A stretch of 64,000 nt of DNA from Paracentrotus lividus (taxonomy: Eukaryota > Echinodermata > Echinoidea > Camarodonta > Echinidae), in assembly GCA_940671915.1 (NCBI GenBank), contig CALNVZ010000641.1, forward strand, positions 10,790,221-10,854,220. Reading direction: 5' to 3'. Shown piece after piece: positions 45,047 through 57,699 of the stretch. Positions within the stretch are counted from its first letter, which is position 1, and every line of letters starts with the position of its first letter. The notes below the pieces were generated by a model that searched no databases, was not told the DNA's origin, and saw only the letters and a list, made by a program, of their open reading frames with translations. The translations under genes were made by a program, and so were the position numbers.

Positions 45047-47573
45047 TCCCAATATCAATGGGTTAGAAATTTGGCACCTAAAATACAATTTTGGGAAGAT
45101 CTTTTCAAGGTGTCGTGTTCTAAGCAGCTCTTTTCACTTTTATGATAGTCTCTGAGCTAAGTAGGACTATAATAATATTGTTGTGAAGAAAAATTACTAT
45201 TTTTGCCTTTTATAAGACGGGTTCAAGCAACCTGATCGATCAACTAACGTCATTGAGGGCAAATTAACCTGCTCCCACCCCGTTCAAACGCGAGTTGTTG
45301 CAAAAAAAAAAAAAAAAAAAAATGTTTGTTAGATCCATTTAGCAGATGAAGCTTTTTGTTTTCATCAAGAATTTTTCCCCCATACATTTTGTTGCTGCTT
45401 CGACCCCCCCCCCCCACACGCTTTTCATCCTTCGCTTCCAGTAGACGCACACACCCTCCCATACACACGCGCTCTTTCAAAAACGCTCCACCGCCCCTGA
45501 TAATAAGGCAGAAAGTATGGACAATTATGACTAAAATCTTACACATTACATGTTTTTTTTTTGTTTTTTTTAATTTATTATCATTGTTCATCAAAATGGT
45601 CGCCCATATGAAATATATATTTTGATCGCAGTTCCAAAAATCAAGGTCGTAATGATTCAGTGCATAGTCTATTAATTGCTCTTAGCTTTGTCTGCTTTCT
45701 TTTGAGGATGGTATCTTTGCTTTTTTTCACTTTCCCTTATTCACATTAGCTACATTGTCCCCTCCTCTATATCCATGGTCATTTAGACTAGTCATCATTG
45801 AAAAGTTTAGATGCAGTCCGTGAAAACTGTCGTAATTGTTGCGTCATTTAGGCCTCATCGTTACAAAGCCGATATCCCTGATGTTTTCAGTTTGTTCCGT
45901 TAATATACACATTATGGAATATTCCCTATTTTTTAAAGAATGGACATCATCGGAAATTTCATTTGTATATTAGTTCGTGAAAACCTTATTAGTGGCAATC
46001 AGGCGGCATATTATCAGCTGGTGCCAACATCTCCCCCAAAAAAATTTTTTCCCCGTCTCAAATGGCCTCTTCAGCTTGGCTCTCTTTGGGAGATTTTACC
46101 AAATAGATTGGAATATTGCTTCGTCTTTATCTTGGAGCTGGATACAAAAAGAGAATAGATTGCAATAACAAAATGGAGGCAATTTGTCTGCCACATGCGC
46201 CCTCTACGTTGTTTCAATACGCTTACGGTTCAAAGTGTAGAGAGTTCTCAACGATCGGATATCATCAGTGCATCGGCTTAATCTTGAGGCTGGACATGCT
46301 GGAAGCAAAATAATCTCAATCCTATACATCTCACACCCAGCTCAAACCTAAACCTAGATCCTAGGCGATATAAAGCCAGGACCAATATCGCAGCAAGAAA
46401 TGTCGGGCCTTCTTCATATCAGGAGTGAAATTGTTGTTATTACCACATGTCGACGTCAGCTCGGTTCCTTGATAGCTCTTCGATGCCATCTTCAGCTGAA
46501 GCTTCGGTCTCCTGCGTTCACGGGAAAATCCTGCATAGTGTAATCATTGATGATTCATTTAGGAATAACAAAGGTCCGTGGAAGGATTCCTCTTTTACGT
46601 TATTGTCCTCGTATTGTAATATGCCGGGGGATTTGGAAAAAAAAAAAAAAAAAAAAAAATCTGCTGAAAATTCAAGCTGAACATTCCAGTGTACATTGCA
46701 TTTGTGCAGTGTAAGTGACTGCTATTTTGGTGATTCCAAAACTTTACAGTATACACCCTCACTTAAATACAGTTTCATCCACAATAACAATATTTACTCT
46801 GCTTGGCCTGAACTTGAATGAATTTACCTTTAAGCATACGACCCATGCTGTTCATGCAAATTCCGTTATATATATATCCTGGCTGTATAGTTTGTTGGCA
46901 GTATTTTCCATCCCATAAAGGCAGTAGTCATACAAAGTGCCCTCTTGTGTGTGGGTGTCTTGTCTTTAGAGCATACCACCATCAAAGACCAGTCACCAGT
47001 TTCCATTCAACTTGCTTTGTTGCAGTGCCTTTTGGGTGAGATAAGTAAGAGAGAAATAACTCTTAACCTTAACTTTGAGTTGTTTGTTTCTTCTCTTTAG
47101 CATACAACCATATTTTATCAATTAATGTTCTGCTCTGTTTGTAAGGTTTCGCAGTCCATACCAGATTAACATAAATGCTGTCTTGACAGTTCCCTCCTAA
47201 AAAAAAACAACAACCAAATACAAAAACAACAAACAAACAAAGCAACAACAAACAAACATTAAAGCCATTGGTGTCGCAGTTTCTTGATCATCTTGCTTTC
47301 TTTTGCAATTTCATTCCAGCCGAGACATATCTTTGAGAAGCTAATCAGTTTTTTTCTCAAACAAACAAAAAATCAAATCAAAAAATCTAAAATCGTCTAC
47401 ATTTTTTGTCAATTTCAAATATTATATATCCGACTTTGGATACTACAGTTGGAGCAGAGATATAATGATACCTAAAGAAGAGGAAGATTTCTTACTTAAG
47501 AGACTTCTTCCAGGCATGATCTCTCCTGCTGTTACTGAACAGTGTCACTTTCCAGCAATGTCGATGCACTGCC
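45047..47573. other. intergenic DNA, no gene recognised
   Basis: Contains A and C homopolymers (45301-45322, 45404-45415, 46638-46659) and AT-rich sequence. Open frames here are short and without family features. It follows the stop codon of GH3 gene 2. Confidence 0.4.
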
Positions 47574-49081
47574 CAGGCCCGTAACCAGGGGGGGTTCGGG
47601 GGTTCGAACGACCCCCCCGCTGGCGAGAAAGGGTCCGCTTGACGCAAAAAAAAAAAAAAAAAAAAAAAGCAGAAAAAGAAAGAAAGAAAGAAAAGAAGAG
47701 GAAAAAGAGGGTGTGAAACCCCCACTTTATGCATAAAAATGCTCTGTGGATTCTTAAATAGGCCTACTACCTGATGGACAAAAATATTCATGAGCTAAAT
47801 TATGGAAAAAAGGTGCACAAAATCCCATTTTCAGGTACGTGGTGTGGAAATATTTTCGCTGGCTCTCGCATATATTTATAGACCTGCGTGCGTTTTTAAA
47901 GTGGTTTGGGGCAGGAAATGGTCGGGGGGGGGTACAAAGTTCGATTCGGCTGAACACACGGAAAACTATATAATCTTTTTCGCATTTTTTTTATAAGTTC
48001 TACAGGTAGAATTGGATGGGCTACAGCCCCACCCCCCCCCCGCTTTATCCTTCATCCTTGGTTTTTCAACAGAGGGATTAACAATAAGAAATGAAATTAT
48101 GAGTATTTTAAATAAGAGCTTTTCCGTTTGCGGCTTCATGCTCGCATTTCAAATTCAAGGAGGTAAATATCATCTAACATCTTGTTAGTTTTTTAGAAAT
48201 TTAAAAAGAAAAGGCAAATGTGCTTTAAATGCACAGCCTCCATGTAAGTTTTAAAAAAATGTAAGCAAATTTTCGGGCTCGCGCTTCGCGCTCGCCATGT
48301 CCACATCGACCTCCCGCTTCGATAGGCCGAATTATAGTTTAAAAAAGAAATGTGCTTCAAATTCACAGCATTCATATGATTTTGTGTTTTTTTTTCGCCC
48401 CGCATCTTTTGGAATTTGGTCATCTGTGTGTGGATGAATATTAAAAGTAGAAATGAGGCAAAAGATGCCTGAAATACAAGGCAAAGTTCAAGTTTTTAGA
48501 CAGGGAGGTGATCATTAATTTGTTATGGAATTAAAAGAAAAAAGAAAGATAAGAGACAAACTGTGCATAACATAACACATTCAGGCCATTAAACAGCAAA
48601 ATTTTCCGGCTCGCGCTTCGCGCTCGCAAGTTCAATCCTTGCGAAAAGTCTGCTTTTCACATTTTTAATCCCGTATAAAAAATCCTAATTACGGATCTGT
48701 AAAAATAAGAGTGAAAAGAGTAAAAAAAAAAAAAAAAAGAACACCCTTAAGGTCATTATAAGCCAAAATTTTCGGCTCGCGCTTCGCGCTCGTAGAGTTT
48801 TCGTAAAAAGTCCCATGACTGATACCTGACTCGAAAAGTGAAGTAATATAATGTTAAAGTTTCCGCTCACGCTTCGTGTTCACAACATATTTTGCTAAAA
48901 GGGAGGTCATCATCACCTCGTAGAGCAATTAAAAAGAAAATCACGAGTTAATAAACAGCCTTTGGGTAGTTATAAGCCTAAATTTTCGGCTCGCGCTTCG
49001 CGCTCGCAAGGTTTGCTGTTTTAGAAAAGGTCCACTTTTCAATTTTCGAACCCCCCCGGAAAAATCCTAGTTACGGGCCTG
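47574..49081. mobile_element. TIR element with CAGGCCCGTAAC termini and repeated mirror motifs
   Basis: The left end caggcccgtaaccagg and the inverted right end caggcccgtaactagg differ at one base in 16. Inside, the GC-rich word gctcgcgcttcgcgctcg occurs at about 48278, 48609, 48775 and 48990, with a weaker form at 48862, each after tttccg/ttcgg in AT-rich surroundings. No transposase frame. No target duplication could be assigned. Confidence 0.65.
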
Positions 49082-49707
49082 CACCATCATCATCATCGTC
49101 GTCGTCGACATCAATGAATTAATTAAATCAGAATGTATTCCTCGTACCAAGGCAACATTGGTGCTTCGCTGTGTTAGAACATTGTAAATGACAAAAATTT
49201 AGATAAGAAACTATGAATGCCACTGTTTTGAGGGAATTTTTCTCTTATAGTTTTGATATTTCAAGTTCTGTCAAACAAGTTTTTAATTATAGCTGAAGAA
49301 ACGTGCTCAATTTTTTTTTTTTTGTCTCCTTTTTTTGGGGGGGGGGAATTTTTTAATGGAGTTTATAAACAACGTGATGATTTCCTGTAATAAAATTATT
49401 TCATCTAAATGTGAGTTTTTAATGATAAAAAAGATGCATATTAAGTCATCCCATACCGTATTAAATATTGGTTGAGATTTTTGATGAATATCCGTGATTC
49501 GATTTCACGAAATGACAAAGGGGTTTGCCGTTCTTCCCCCTGGCTGATGAATATTGCTTCACTGTGAAATAAACAATAAAACATGAAACAGTCCAATACA
49601 GACATTTTTTGTAAGCATTATATACCATTGTTTTCATCAAAGACGGACCAATATGAATGCACAAGCTGATTCCGATTATGCAATGTAATGCCAGGCTAAT
49701 CTGGTTA

Positions 49708-52700
49708 TTATTCATCGCCGTCTCGTTTCTCATAATTGTCATTGGTATTGAGCTGTGAAAACATCGGGAGAGAAGAAATCAGCAAAAATAAATAAATAAA
49801 TAAATAAATAAATAAAAAATGATTGAATAATAAAACAGATGTTTGATAAAATGGCCTGTCTTGTCATATTGTTATCTGTAATAGTTTTTGCAGACTTATG
49901 CATATAAAAGTCATTTACATGTTATAATTTCTTGGACAAAAGTCATATAATACGTAGTTTTTACAAGTTTTAAAGTTAGAAAGCTCTTCATTATAGTTTA
50001 GTTTGGAACAAAAATTATACAGTAAAAATCTTTTGAAAAATTAACAGGAAATAGTGTTCTCACCTTCTGATAGGTGTTATCCACCTTTAAGCAGTTAACT
50101 GATGCGAGCTCTTTGGTCTGTATGGTCTTCATCCTTCTATCAGCCCTTGCCCTGGCTGCATGCGTGTCTCTGAGAGGATGAACAGATTAGTTACTTGATG
50201 AGTACTCAATGGTCTTCAAGTCTCTATACCCATCTCAGCCCTTGTCCTAGCATATGAGTCTCTATAGAGCAGTTGCTTGGTGAAAGCTCTATGGCCTTCG
50301 AGGCTCTCTTACCCATACCAGCCCATTGCTCCGGGGGCATGTGTCTCTACCAGATGGACAATGGTTGCTTGGTGAGAGGTCTATGGTCTCCAGGCTCTCC
50401 AACCCTTTCTAGTCCCTGCCCTGACTGCATGATGTTCTCTAGCTGAACAGAGTAGTTGCTTGGTGAGAGTTCTTTGGACTTTACGGTTCTCCAACCCATT
50501 CCAGCCCTTGTCCTGGCTGCAAAAGTTTCTCCGAGAGGATGAACAGAGCAGTTGCTTGGTCAGAGCTCTATGGCCTTCAAGGCTCTTATTCCTATTCCAC
50601 CCCTACCCTGGCTGCATGGGTCTCTAGTAGATGAACATAGTGTTTGTTGGGGGAGAGGTCTTTGGTCGTCCCCGTTCTCCAACCCATACCAGTCCCCAGT
50701 CCTCTCTGCATGGGTCTCTCTTAGATGATCAGAGTGCTTGGTGAGAGCTCTGTGGTCTTTTAAGTCTCCCCTACATATTCCAACCACCTGCCCAGTCTGC
50801 ACGGGTCTCTACTAGATGAAAAGAGTAGTTGCTTGAAGAGGAGCCTATGGTCATCAAGGTTCTACTACAAATTCCAGCCCCTGCCCTGGATGTCTCTACT
50901 AGATGAACAGAGTAGTTATTTGATAAGAGCTCGAAGACATGTGAAGGCTCTTCTACCCATTCCAGACTCCTGCCCTAACTGCATGGGCATGCACAAGAAG
51001 ATCAGAGTAGCAACTTGATGAGAGCTGTGTGATCTTCAAGGCCCATTCCATTTCCTTCTTGCCATGGGGCCTAGGCGCAGAGGTTTCTACCAGATATACT
51101 CGTCGCTGGACACCTCCACAAAGCGCTCTACGGATAAGATCAAACGGTATGAAGGATTGTTCAACTTTGACTACTTGAGCAAAGCGAAATATTTGAAGTC
51201 TGAATAAATAATTGATTGATTGCCTCAAAAGGAAAGGGATTATATACTACTGTCGGGATAATTGATTTACAAGGTAATTTATAATTTTTTCAAATTACTC
51301 ACTATAGACGATAAAGTCGTAGGTAGCACGCTTATCTCGCTTGTATGAGGTGGAGGGCTGGTCGATGTCCGTCTCAGACTCGCTGACCCAGTCAGGTTCG
51401 TACTCATCCTCATCCCTCTTATTTTCCTTCTTCTTTTCCTCCTCCATTTCCTTCCCTTCCGCTTCCTCTGTGTTCTTCGTCTTCCTCTTCCTCTTCCCCT
51501 TCTTCTCCGGCTCCTCCTCCTCCATCTTCTTCTTCCCCTTCTCATCATCCTCCTTCCTCTTCTCCTCTTCCTCCTCCTTCTTCTCATCATCCTCATCATC
51601 ATCCTCATCGGTCTCCTCATCAGTGGTCTCATTCTCCACACGTTCGATGACGTATGTGAAGATTTCGGGGAAGGCGAAAGCGACGAAGACGTGCATGTAC
51701 CATGATAAGGAGACCATGAAGAGAAAGATGTCCTTGTCAGTGACGTAAGGATCCTCGTCACTTAATGATTTCATCTCCTCGGCATAGGTGACACCATCAC
51801 TCATCGGGGCGGTGAGGTTGTTGATGGTATCCTCAACTGGCAAAGCAAAAACAAGAAATAAACAAATTATTCAAAAACATAAATATGCCTTTAAAAAAGG
51901 ATAACAATTAAACAAGAAGTCTGCTCTCAAGTTGGCTGATATGTAATAGGTTTAGTACCAATGGAATGTTGCAAAGCGGTTTTTTTTTCCCTACAAATCT
52001 TTAACTGCCTTCTCATTCCTATCATTAAATTAATATTCTTACTTATAATTGTTGTTGTATTTTGTTCGTTTTTTTGTTTGTTTTTCGTTTTAGTTAAAAA
52101 AAAAACAAGAAAGAAAAAGAATTAGGGTGGGGGGGGGGGGGGGGACCAGCCAGATCACCACCTTTGTTTTTTTTTTTAATACAACCATTGTTTAACTGAA
52201 CAAAAGGGGTTTTCATATTATGAATTTTAGGACAATGTGACAAAATTCATGTTTTTGCAGATTATTATTTCAAAAGTTTTATTTTTATTATTATTATTAA
52301 AATAGCGGACCTGTCTTCTTGGTGACCTCATCCCCAGCTGACCTGACCCTCTTAACCCTCCTAGATCTTGGACGGCTGGTAACAGGGCGTGTCTCATCAT
52401 CACTGGACTCATCCCCCACCTTCTTGGACCCCTTTACCCCCTGGGTTAACTTCCTCCTATGGACACTGCGCTTGCTCTTGATTGCTTTTTTAGAGGATGG
52501 GTGGGGAAAGAAAGATTAAATTTAAAAAACCCCTCACTCATCATCAGTATTATCCTGATCATCCTGATCACATTAATCATTATCATCATTATCATCATTA
52601 TCATCATCTCTATTATCATCGTCATAATTTTTTCCTTTATCGTGATCATCATCACTATCATCAGTATCATCACCATCATCAGCACTATCACGCTCATCAT

Positions 52701-55557
52701 TATTATTACTATCATCGTCTTTATCCTCTTCATCATCATCATTAACATCATCATAACCAACCTCATCGTTGCCTTTATCATCATCACCGCCACCATTGAC
52801 AACAAATATAATTACCACACATTTTTTGTTAATGATTAGAATCTTTAAATTGGCAAGAAATTGACTCGAGAATATACTTATAATCAATACTTTTATGCCT
52901 AAATAGACAAGCTTATTGTTGCTTTCCACTTGAACAGGGGGGCATTTTATCAAAGGACTTGTCGGACGTTTTATCCGACAAATTTGCTCTCAGCCAATCA
53001 GATGCAAGCATTTCAGTAGCTTATAACAGTTTGTCGGATAAAACGTCCGACAAGTCCTTTGATGAAACGCCCCACTGCTTTCTTGGACGCGCAGTTTACT
53101 TTGACAAAAGGATTTACAAAGATTGGGCGGCAAATTTATGAAAAAAAAAAACACTTAATTATTTAATAGACGTTTTCAAATTCTGTCCTGTCAAAAGTTT
53201 TATGACTCATTGACTTAAGAACTTACCCCTCTTGGAGTACTTGCGGGCAATGTATCTTCCAGTGATCTCATCGACATCAGAATCAATGTCGGCATCAGCC
53301 ACGTAATCATCATCGTTGTCCGATAGTTCGTCGTCAGAGGGCTTGATATCCTCATCGTTGACGTATCGATCTGGTACGAGTGACAAAAAACAACAACAAC
53401 ATACAGAAATGACAGTTGAAAATAATAACTATAATCAGATTTTAAAAAAATTGTATTTTGTTGGTCATAATAGTGCTGAAAAAAAGAAAAAAGGGGGAAT
53501 CGGAAAATTCCCTTTTAGTCAATATCACCAGTTCTATAAGCTTCAGGTTGCTTTGAAGCATGGAAGTGTCTGATTATTTTCATATTTCCAATCACAAATT
53601 ATTATTTATCATATAAAAATTAATTTTCATTATTGAACATCATTGTGGCAATGAAGCCTAAATGAAATGAGAAAAAAAATATACGTTTAACAGATCTTAC
53701 GTGTATATACATGTAGGATTATTGGCATCATATAAAAAGAGAAATACGAAGGAGCCTAAGTTAAACGCTAGGCTTCTGAAATATTGACGAATTTGTCATC
53801 TTCAGTACATTATAACGCGACGGTAAAAAATAAAGACAAAGTATAACTTACGATAATGTAGAAAGCGAGCTGATGACACTCTTACTTCGGATGGGTAGGA
53901 GGTGGATGGGCGTTCCCTCCTGACCCTTTACCTTGACCTCCTCACAGCTGGCTGCTTGCACTTTTTGACCAATCACAGGTGAGGATCTCATTTCCAGGCT
54001 GGTGATTGGTCTATCGTTCTGACCAATCAGGTCAGAGAGGATTTCCTTAGGGGTGGGACGATGGAGATCTGCTGGCTCGTCAACAGCGGCCGAGGCTACG
54101 GGGGAGGAAACGACTGTAGCGGTGATCGAAGTCTGCACAAGAGCGTCATCAACGTCGGTATCATCCTCCGATGCCAGAGGAACTACCTAAAATGTAACAT
54201 AATTATGTTTTGAATAGGATTACGATACTTTAAAAAAAAGATATCCAAAAGCTATTTGTGGTTCAGTCGCTGTTTAAAGATTTTGAAATGTAGGGTTCTC
54301 CCGCAAAACATAACCATGATAACTGTAGGCCTACAATCATATACCTACATGTATATGGCTTTAATTATGCGCTTAATTATATCGACCACTAGGGGTGGAA
54401 AAAACCCCATCAAATTAAGAATGGATTCCAATAGATTAGAGGAGCCCCCACCCCCCCAAAAAAAAAAAAAATAAATAATAATAATAATAATAATATGCAT
54501 CCTCAGGAAGGAGACCGGGGTTCGATTCCCCGCCAAGAAGTATATATTTTTACTGCTCTATTCTAATTTTGTTTAGACATAGAAAAAAAAAGGAATTCAA
54601 TATGGTTTAAATTGTTATGTTTTTTTGCTTTTTTTTTTTACAAATCCTTGGTAGTATAGTGGTAAGTATCTCCGCCTGTCACGCGGAAGACCGGGGTTCG
54701 ATTCCACGCCAAGGAGTATTCTAATTTTGTTTTGACATAGATAAAAAAAGGAGTTCAATATGGTTTTAAAATGTTATGGGTTTTTCACAAATCCTTGGTA
54801 GTATAGTGGTAAGTATCTCCGCCTGTCACGCGGAAGACCGGGGTTCGATTCCCCGCCAAGGAGTATATAGTTTTATTGCTCTATTCTAATTTTCTTTTGC
54901 CATAGAAAAGAAAAGGAATTTAATATAGTTTTAAAATGTTATGGGTTTTTCACAAATCCTTGGTAGTATAGTGGTAAGTATCTCCGCCTGTCACGCGGTA
55001 GACCGGGGTTCGATTCCCCGCCAAGGAGTATTCTAATTTTGTTTTGACATAGAAAAGAAAAGGAATTCAATATGGTTTTAAAATGTTATGGGTTTCCCAC
55101 AAATCATCGGTTGTATTGTGGTAAGTGTCTCGGCCTGTCACGCGGAAGACCACGGTTCGATTTTCCCCCAAGGAGTATAAATATATCACTTTACTGTTCT
55201 TTTCTTATTGTCCTTTTGTTTTACAAAGAGAGGAAGATAACTGACAAAAATCCATATTTCTAGAGGTTTGGGGAAAGAAAATAAGTTTTTTAAGAGCAGA
55301 GATGGGGGAAAATCTTTATATAGTGGCCACTGAAGTGGAACTATAGAACTATAGTTCTTTAATTTATTTCTTGACATTATGTTGAAGAAAATAAGAAACA
55401 ACACACATACACACACAAACACACACACATACACACACAAAAAAAAAAACAAAAAACAAAACAACAACAACAACAAATTTATATTGGTAATGAAACAATT
55501 TCTCTTTTCTCCAAGGTTTCAGTTATCTCTCCCTCTCTCTCTCTCTTTCTCTTTCTT

Positions 55558-55633
<76 letters not shown>

Positions 55634-56497
55634 CTCTCTCCTTTTCTTCCACCCGTTCTTCGCAGTTTATAACTTTTATGTTATCTCTGTCACTTTAATT
55701 TCCTCAATATATTAATCAATCTCACCTTGGAGAAATCTCTTTTCTCCAAGATCTCACCCATGTTTGTTTTCATATGTTTTTTTTTTTCTTCATAATTATG
55801 TAACGCAAGTTTGACCTGGTAAAATGGTCATGATCTTGGAAATTAATTTTAATCAAATACAAATAGCAAAACCACTCCATTTTCACGGGCCTCTATAGAA
55901 CTGAAAGTGAAATAAATTATAGTTTAATTTTATAGTTAATAAATTATAGTGAAATAAATTATAGTGAAATAAATTATCAGTTATTGGGTGTCAGGACAGG
56001 TCGGGTGTACGGACAGTCTATGTTTATTATCCATTTAAATAGGTTTACAAGCAATGTTTTTGTAGGTTTTTAGCACAAAATGATAGAAAATATAGTGGAG
56101 AACTAACATTGATGATGATAAGCATTATTTAACTTATATTTTGGCTTAATCTGAGGGCAAAAAACATTGCTTCAATTTTGTTAAGTGTCCGGACACCCAA
56201 CCCCCCATCCTACAACACTGCAGATACAATGAAAGTCAAAGATATAGTCTGACAACCTTCTGATATATCAACTCTGCACTAAACCTTCTCATTTGAAACA
56301 ACACACAACACACTGCAAGACACAAATTAAAAAAAAATAAGTTGTTCAAAAATTATATTTACCTTCGAGTTCCGAGGAAATAATCTCTTAAGTCCTGTCC
56401 AACAGCTTGTCTCTTTAGGCTCCGCACGACATCTACTGTTCTCCTCGACAGGACCTTCACAGTGACTAGGAGTAATTTTGGATGTAGAAGCACCCAT
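49708..56497 (-). CDS. uncharacterised acidic protein with N-myristoylation-type start (seven exons)
   Basis: I do not recognise the family. Minus-strand exons are 56497-56363, 54186-53886, 53370-53227, 52484-52311, 51836-51303, 50167-50064 and 49752-49708. All seven join in phase, giving 478 residues. The start MGASTSK fits an N-myristoyl transferase substrate (G2, S6, K7) and is followed by CWTGLKRLF. The middle has acidic clusters (DNDDDYVADADIDSD) and a basic segment with KSKRSVHRRK. Exon 5 has a hydrophobic stretch, DIFLFMVSLSWYMHVFVAFA, then a Glu/Lys/Asp-rich region of about 90 residues and SESETD. The predicted end is KRDGDE. Weak points are the acceptors of exon 4 (after aaaaaag) and exon 6 (second of two adjacent AGs). 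It may be a membrane-tethered acidic protein; function unknown. Confidence 0.65.
50110..51060 (-). repeat. tandem array of ~91-bp units overlapping exon 6 of the acidic-protein gene, about 10 copies
   Basis: The unit contains ccctggctgcatgggtctct, then tagatgaacagagtagttgc and ttggtgagagctctatggtc. Copies are centred near 50153, 50238, 50328, 50420, 50510, 50607, 50700, 50795, 50885 and 50973. The first overlaps the exon at 50064-50167 and its splice acceptor; the rest extend upstream (in gene direction) through the intron. Confidence 0.85.
52540..52800. repeat. (ATC)n-type microsatellite
   Basis: Imperfect atcatc/attatc repeats in an intron of the acidic-protein gene. Ile-rich and Asp-rich open frames here are low-complexity artefacts. 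Confidence 0.9.
52935..53077. mobile_element. short MITE with ~46-bp inverted ends that themselves fold
   Basis: Inverted ends start cag(g/t)ggggc and share caaaggacttgtcggacgtt and ttatccgacaaa, with few mismatches. Each arm also contains ttgtcgga against tccgacaa, so each can form its own hairpin. It is non-coding, in an intron of the acidic-protein gene. Confidence 0.75.
54498..54536 (+). pseudogene. 3' fragment of a tRNA-Asp gene
   Basis: Matches the last ~33 bases of the tRNA-Asp genes downstream (gaccggggttcgattccccg and the 3' acceptor strand) and shares their 3' flanking sequence. The 5' half is replaced by unrelated DNA. Confidence 0.7.
54645..54716 (+). tRNA. tRNA-Asp (GTC), copy 1
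   Basis: 72 bases with acceptor ends tccttgg and ccaagga, A-box region tagtatagtggt, anticodon loop ctgtcac giving GTC, and a T loop ttcgatt. One T-stem base differs (ccacg for ccccg), weakening one pair, so activity is slightly doubtful. Confidence 0.85.
54792..54863 (+). tRNA. tRNA-Asp (GTC), copy 2
   Basis: 72 bases with a fully paired cloverleaf: acceptor tccttgg/ccaagga, anticodon GTC in ctgtcac, T stem cgggg/ccccg. It lies 147 bp after copy 1 with conserved flanks. Confidence 0.93.
54957..55028 (+). tRNA. tRNA-Asp (GTC), copy 3
   Basis: Identical to copy 2 except for one variable-loop base (gtagacc for gaagacc). It lies 165 bp after copy 2, and all stems are intact. Confidence 0.92.
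55104..55175 (+). pseudogene. degenerate tRNA-Asp, copy 4
   Basis: Aligns over 72 bases and keeps the GTC anticodon loop, but has several changes: the acceptor 5' strand is tcatcgg, the D arm is altered and the T stem is broken (cacgg against ttttcc). Probably a pseudogene. Confidence 0.8.
55530..55626. repeat. (CT)n microsatellite
   Basis: Almost pure tctctc run, in intron 1 of the acidic-protein gene. Confidence 0.95.
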
Positions 56498-57699
56498 GAT
56501 TATTGCGATCAATCAGAAAGAATTCCGAATATTCCGAAAATTGCCAGAAAATAGCAATAGGCTAGTTAGCTGGAGAGATAACTAGATAATGAAGAAATAA
56601 TTATCTTCAAAGTTGTAGTTACCATTGGTACGCGCATGCGCATTCAAAGATAGATAAAGTTTGCGCGTATGTCTTTGCTTACGTCAACAATGCAACGGTC
56701 TTGGTCTTGATGTCCGCCCAGAAAAAAAAAAGTTGGAAAGATGGGCACAATGCATATTAATGGAATATGACAACTTTCTACAGTTGCCTTGCTGGGGTAA
56801 AAACCCACACAGTTCACTTTTACAAACATTCGAATTTAAAGGAAGAGTCCACTGTGCAATGCATTTTGGTTTCAATGAAACTTTAAAGCAGAAAGTGAAA
56901 GAAAAGTACAAGGGAATAAAGTTAGGATAAAAATGATAATGACTTCATGAACTGCCCTCGCATATTATTATGTTCTGTACAATAAATTTCATAATTTACC
57001 TCTTTGATATATCATAAAACCCATGTGAATACATGTACATTCCTATTTATGCCTTTATCAAGGGTCACGAAAAGAAATCATTCATGAAATTTACAAAACG
57101 GCATTATAATAATTATAATGAAAACATATTCTTATATAGCACCTTTCCAAATAAATTTACTCAAGGCAATATTATCCTTTGATAGAGGACGGAGAGAGGG
57201 GGAGACAAAGATAGAGAAAGAGAGAGAGAGAAGGAAGGAAATGAGATAGGAAAGGGAAAGGGGAGAGATAGATAAAGAAAGAGATGGTGTAAGCGGATAC
57301 GATATAGGAATGAGTGACTGAACAAGAGGGACAGAGAAACAGACAGAGAGAGAGAGCTGCTTGTAGTGCCGTAAGCAGATAAGAGGAGGAATGAGTGACT
57401 GACTAGACAGAGTGAGAAGAAGAGAGAAATCAGGAGAGATTGATTGATGAGATTGATACGCACATGGATGAAAAGAGAATAGAAAGCTATCGCGAGTGTT
57501 ATATTTAGAAATAGTTCGCGAGCCAGCGGCACAGACCCTACCTCCATTCCCCTCTCCCCTCCGTGCAAGCAACAAGGTCATTATTACCACTAACTCTATA
57601 TCTATCACATCCGAGTTTAACGCCCTTACAGCTCCAAACGGATGGCTATCTTTTTGTGATGTGTGAGTTTGTCTTATAGCGGTCATGATCTCTGGCATT

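Noticed and set aside
45250-45625. Overlapping open frames on both strands
   Set aside because: Low-complexity A, C and T runs; no family similarity or splice context.
50110-51060. CRISPR-like regular repeats
   Set aside because: Units are adjacent and fully repetitive with no unique spacers, and the DNA is eukaryotic; this is a minisatellite.
51279-51761. Arg-rich frame overlapping exon 5 of the acidic-protein gene
   Set aside because: Shifted frame over the Glu/Lys-rich coding region; splice phases support the acidic frame instead.
52446-52953. Met/Ile-rich and Asp-rich open frames
   Set aside because: Translations of an intronic (ATC)n microsatellite.
56661-56930. 89-residue open frame upstream of the acidic-protein gene
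   Set aside because: Ordinary composition with no recognisable domain, no homologous exon structure and no splice support; kept as unexplained sequence.
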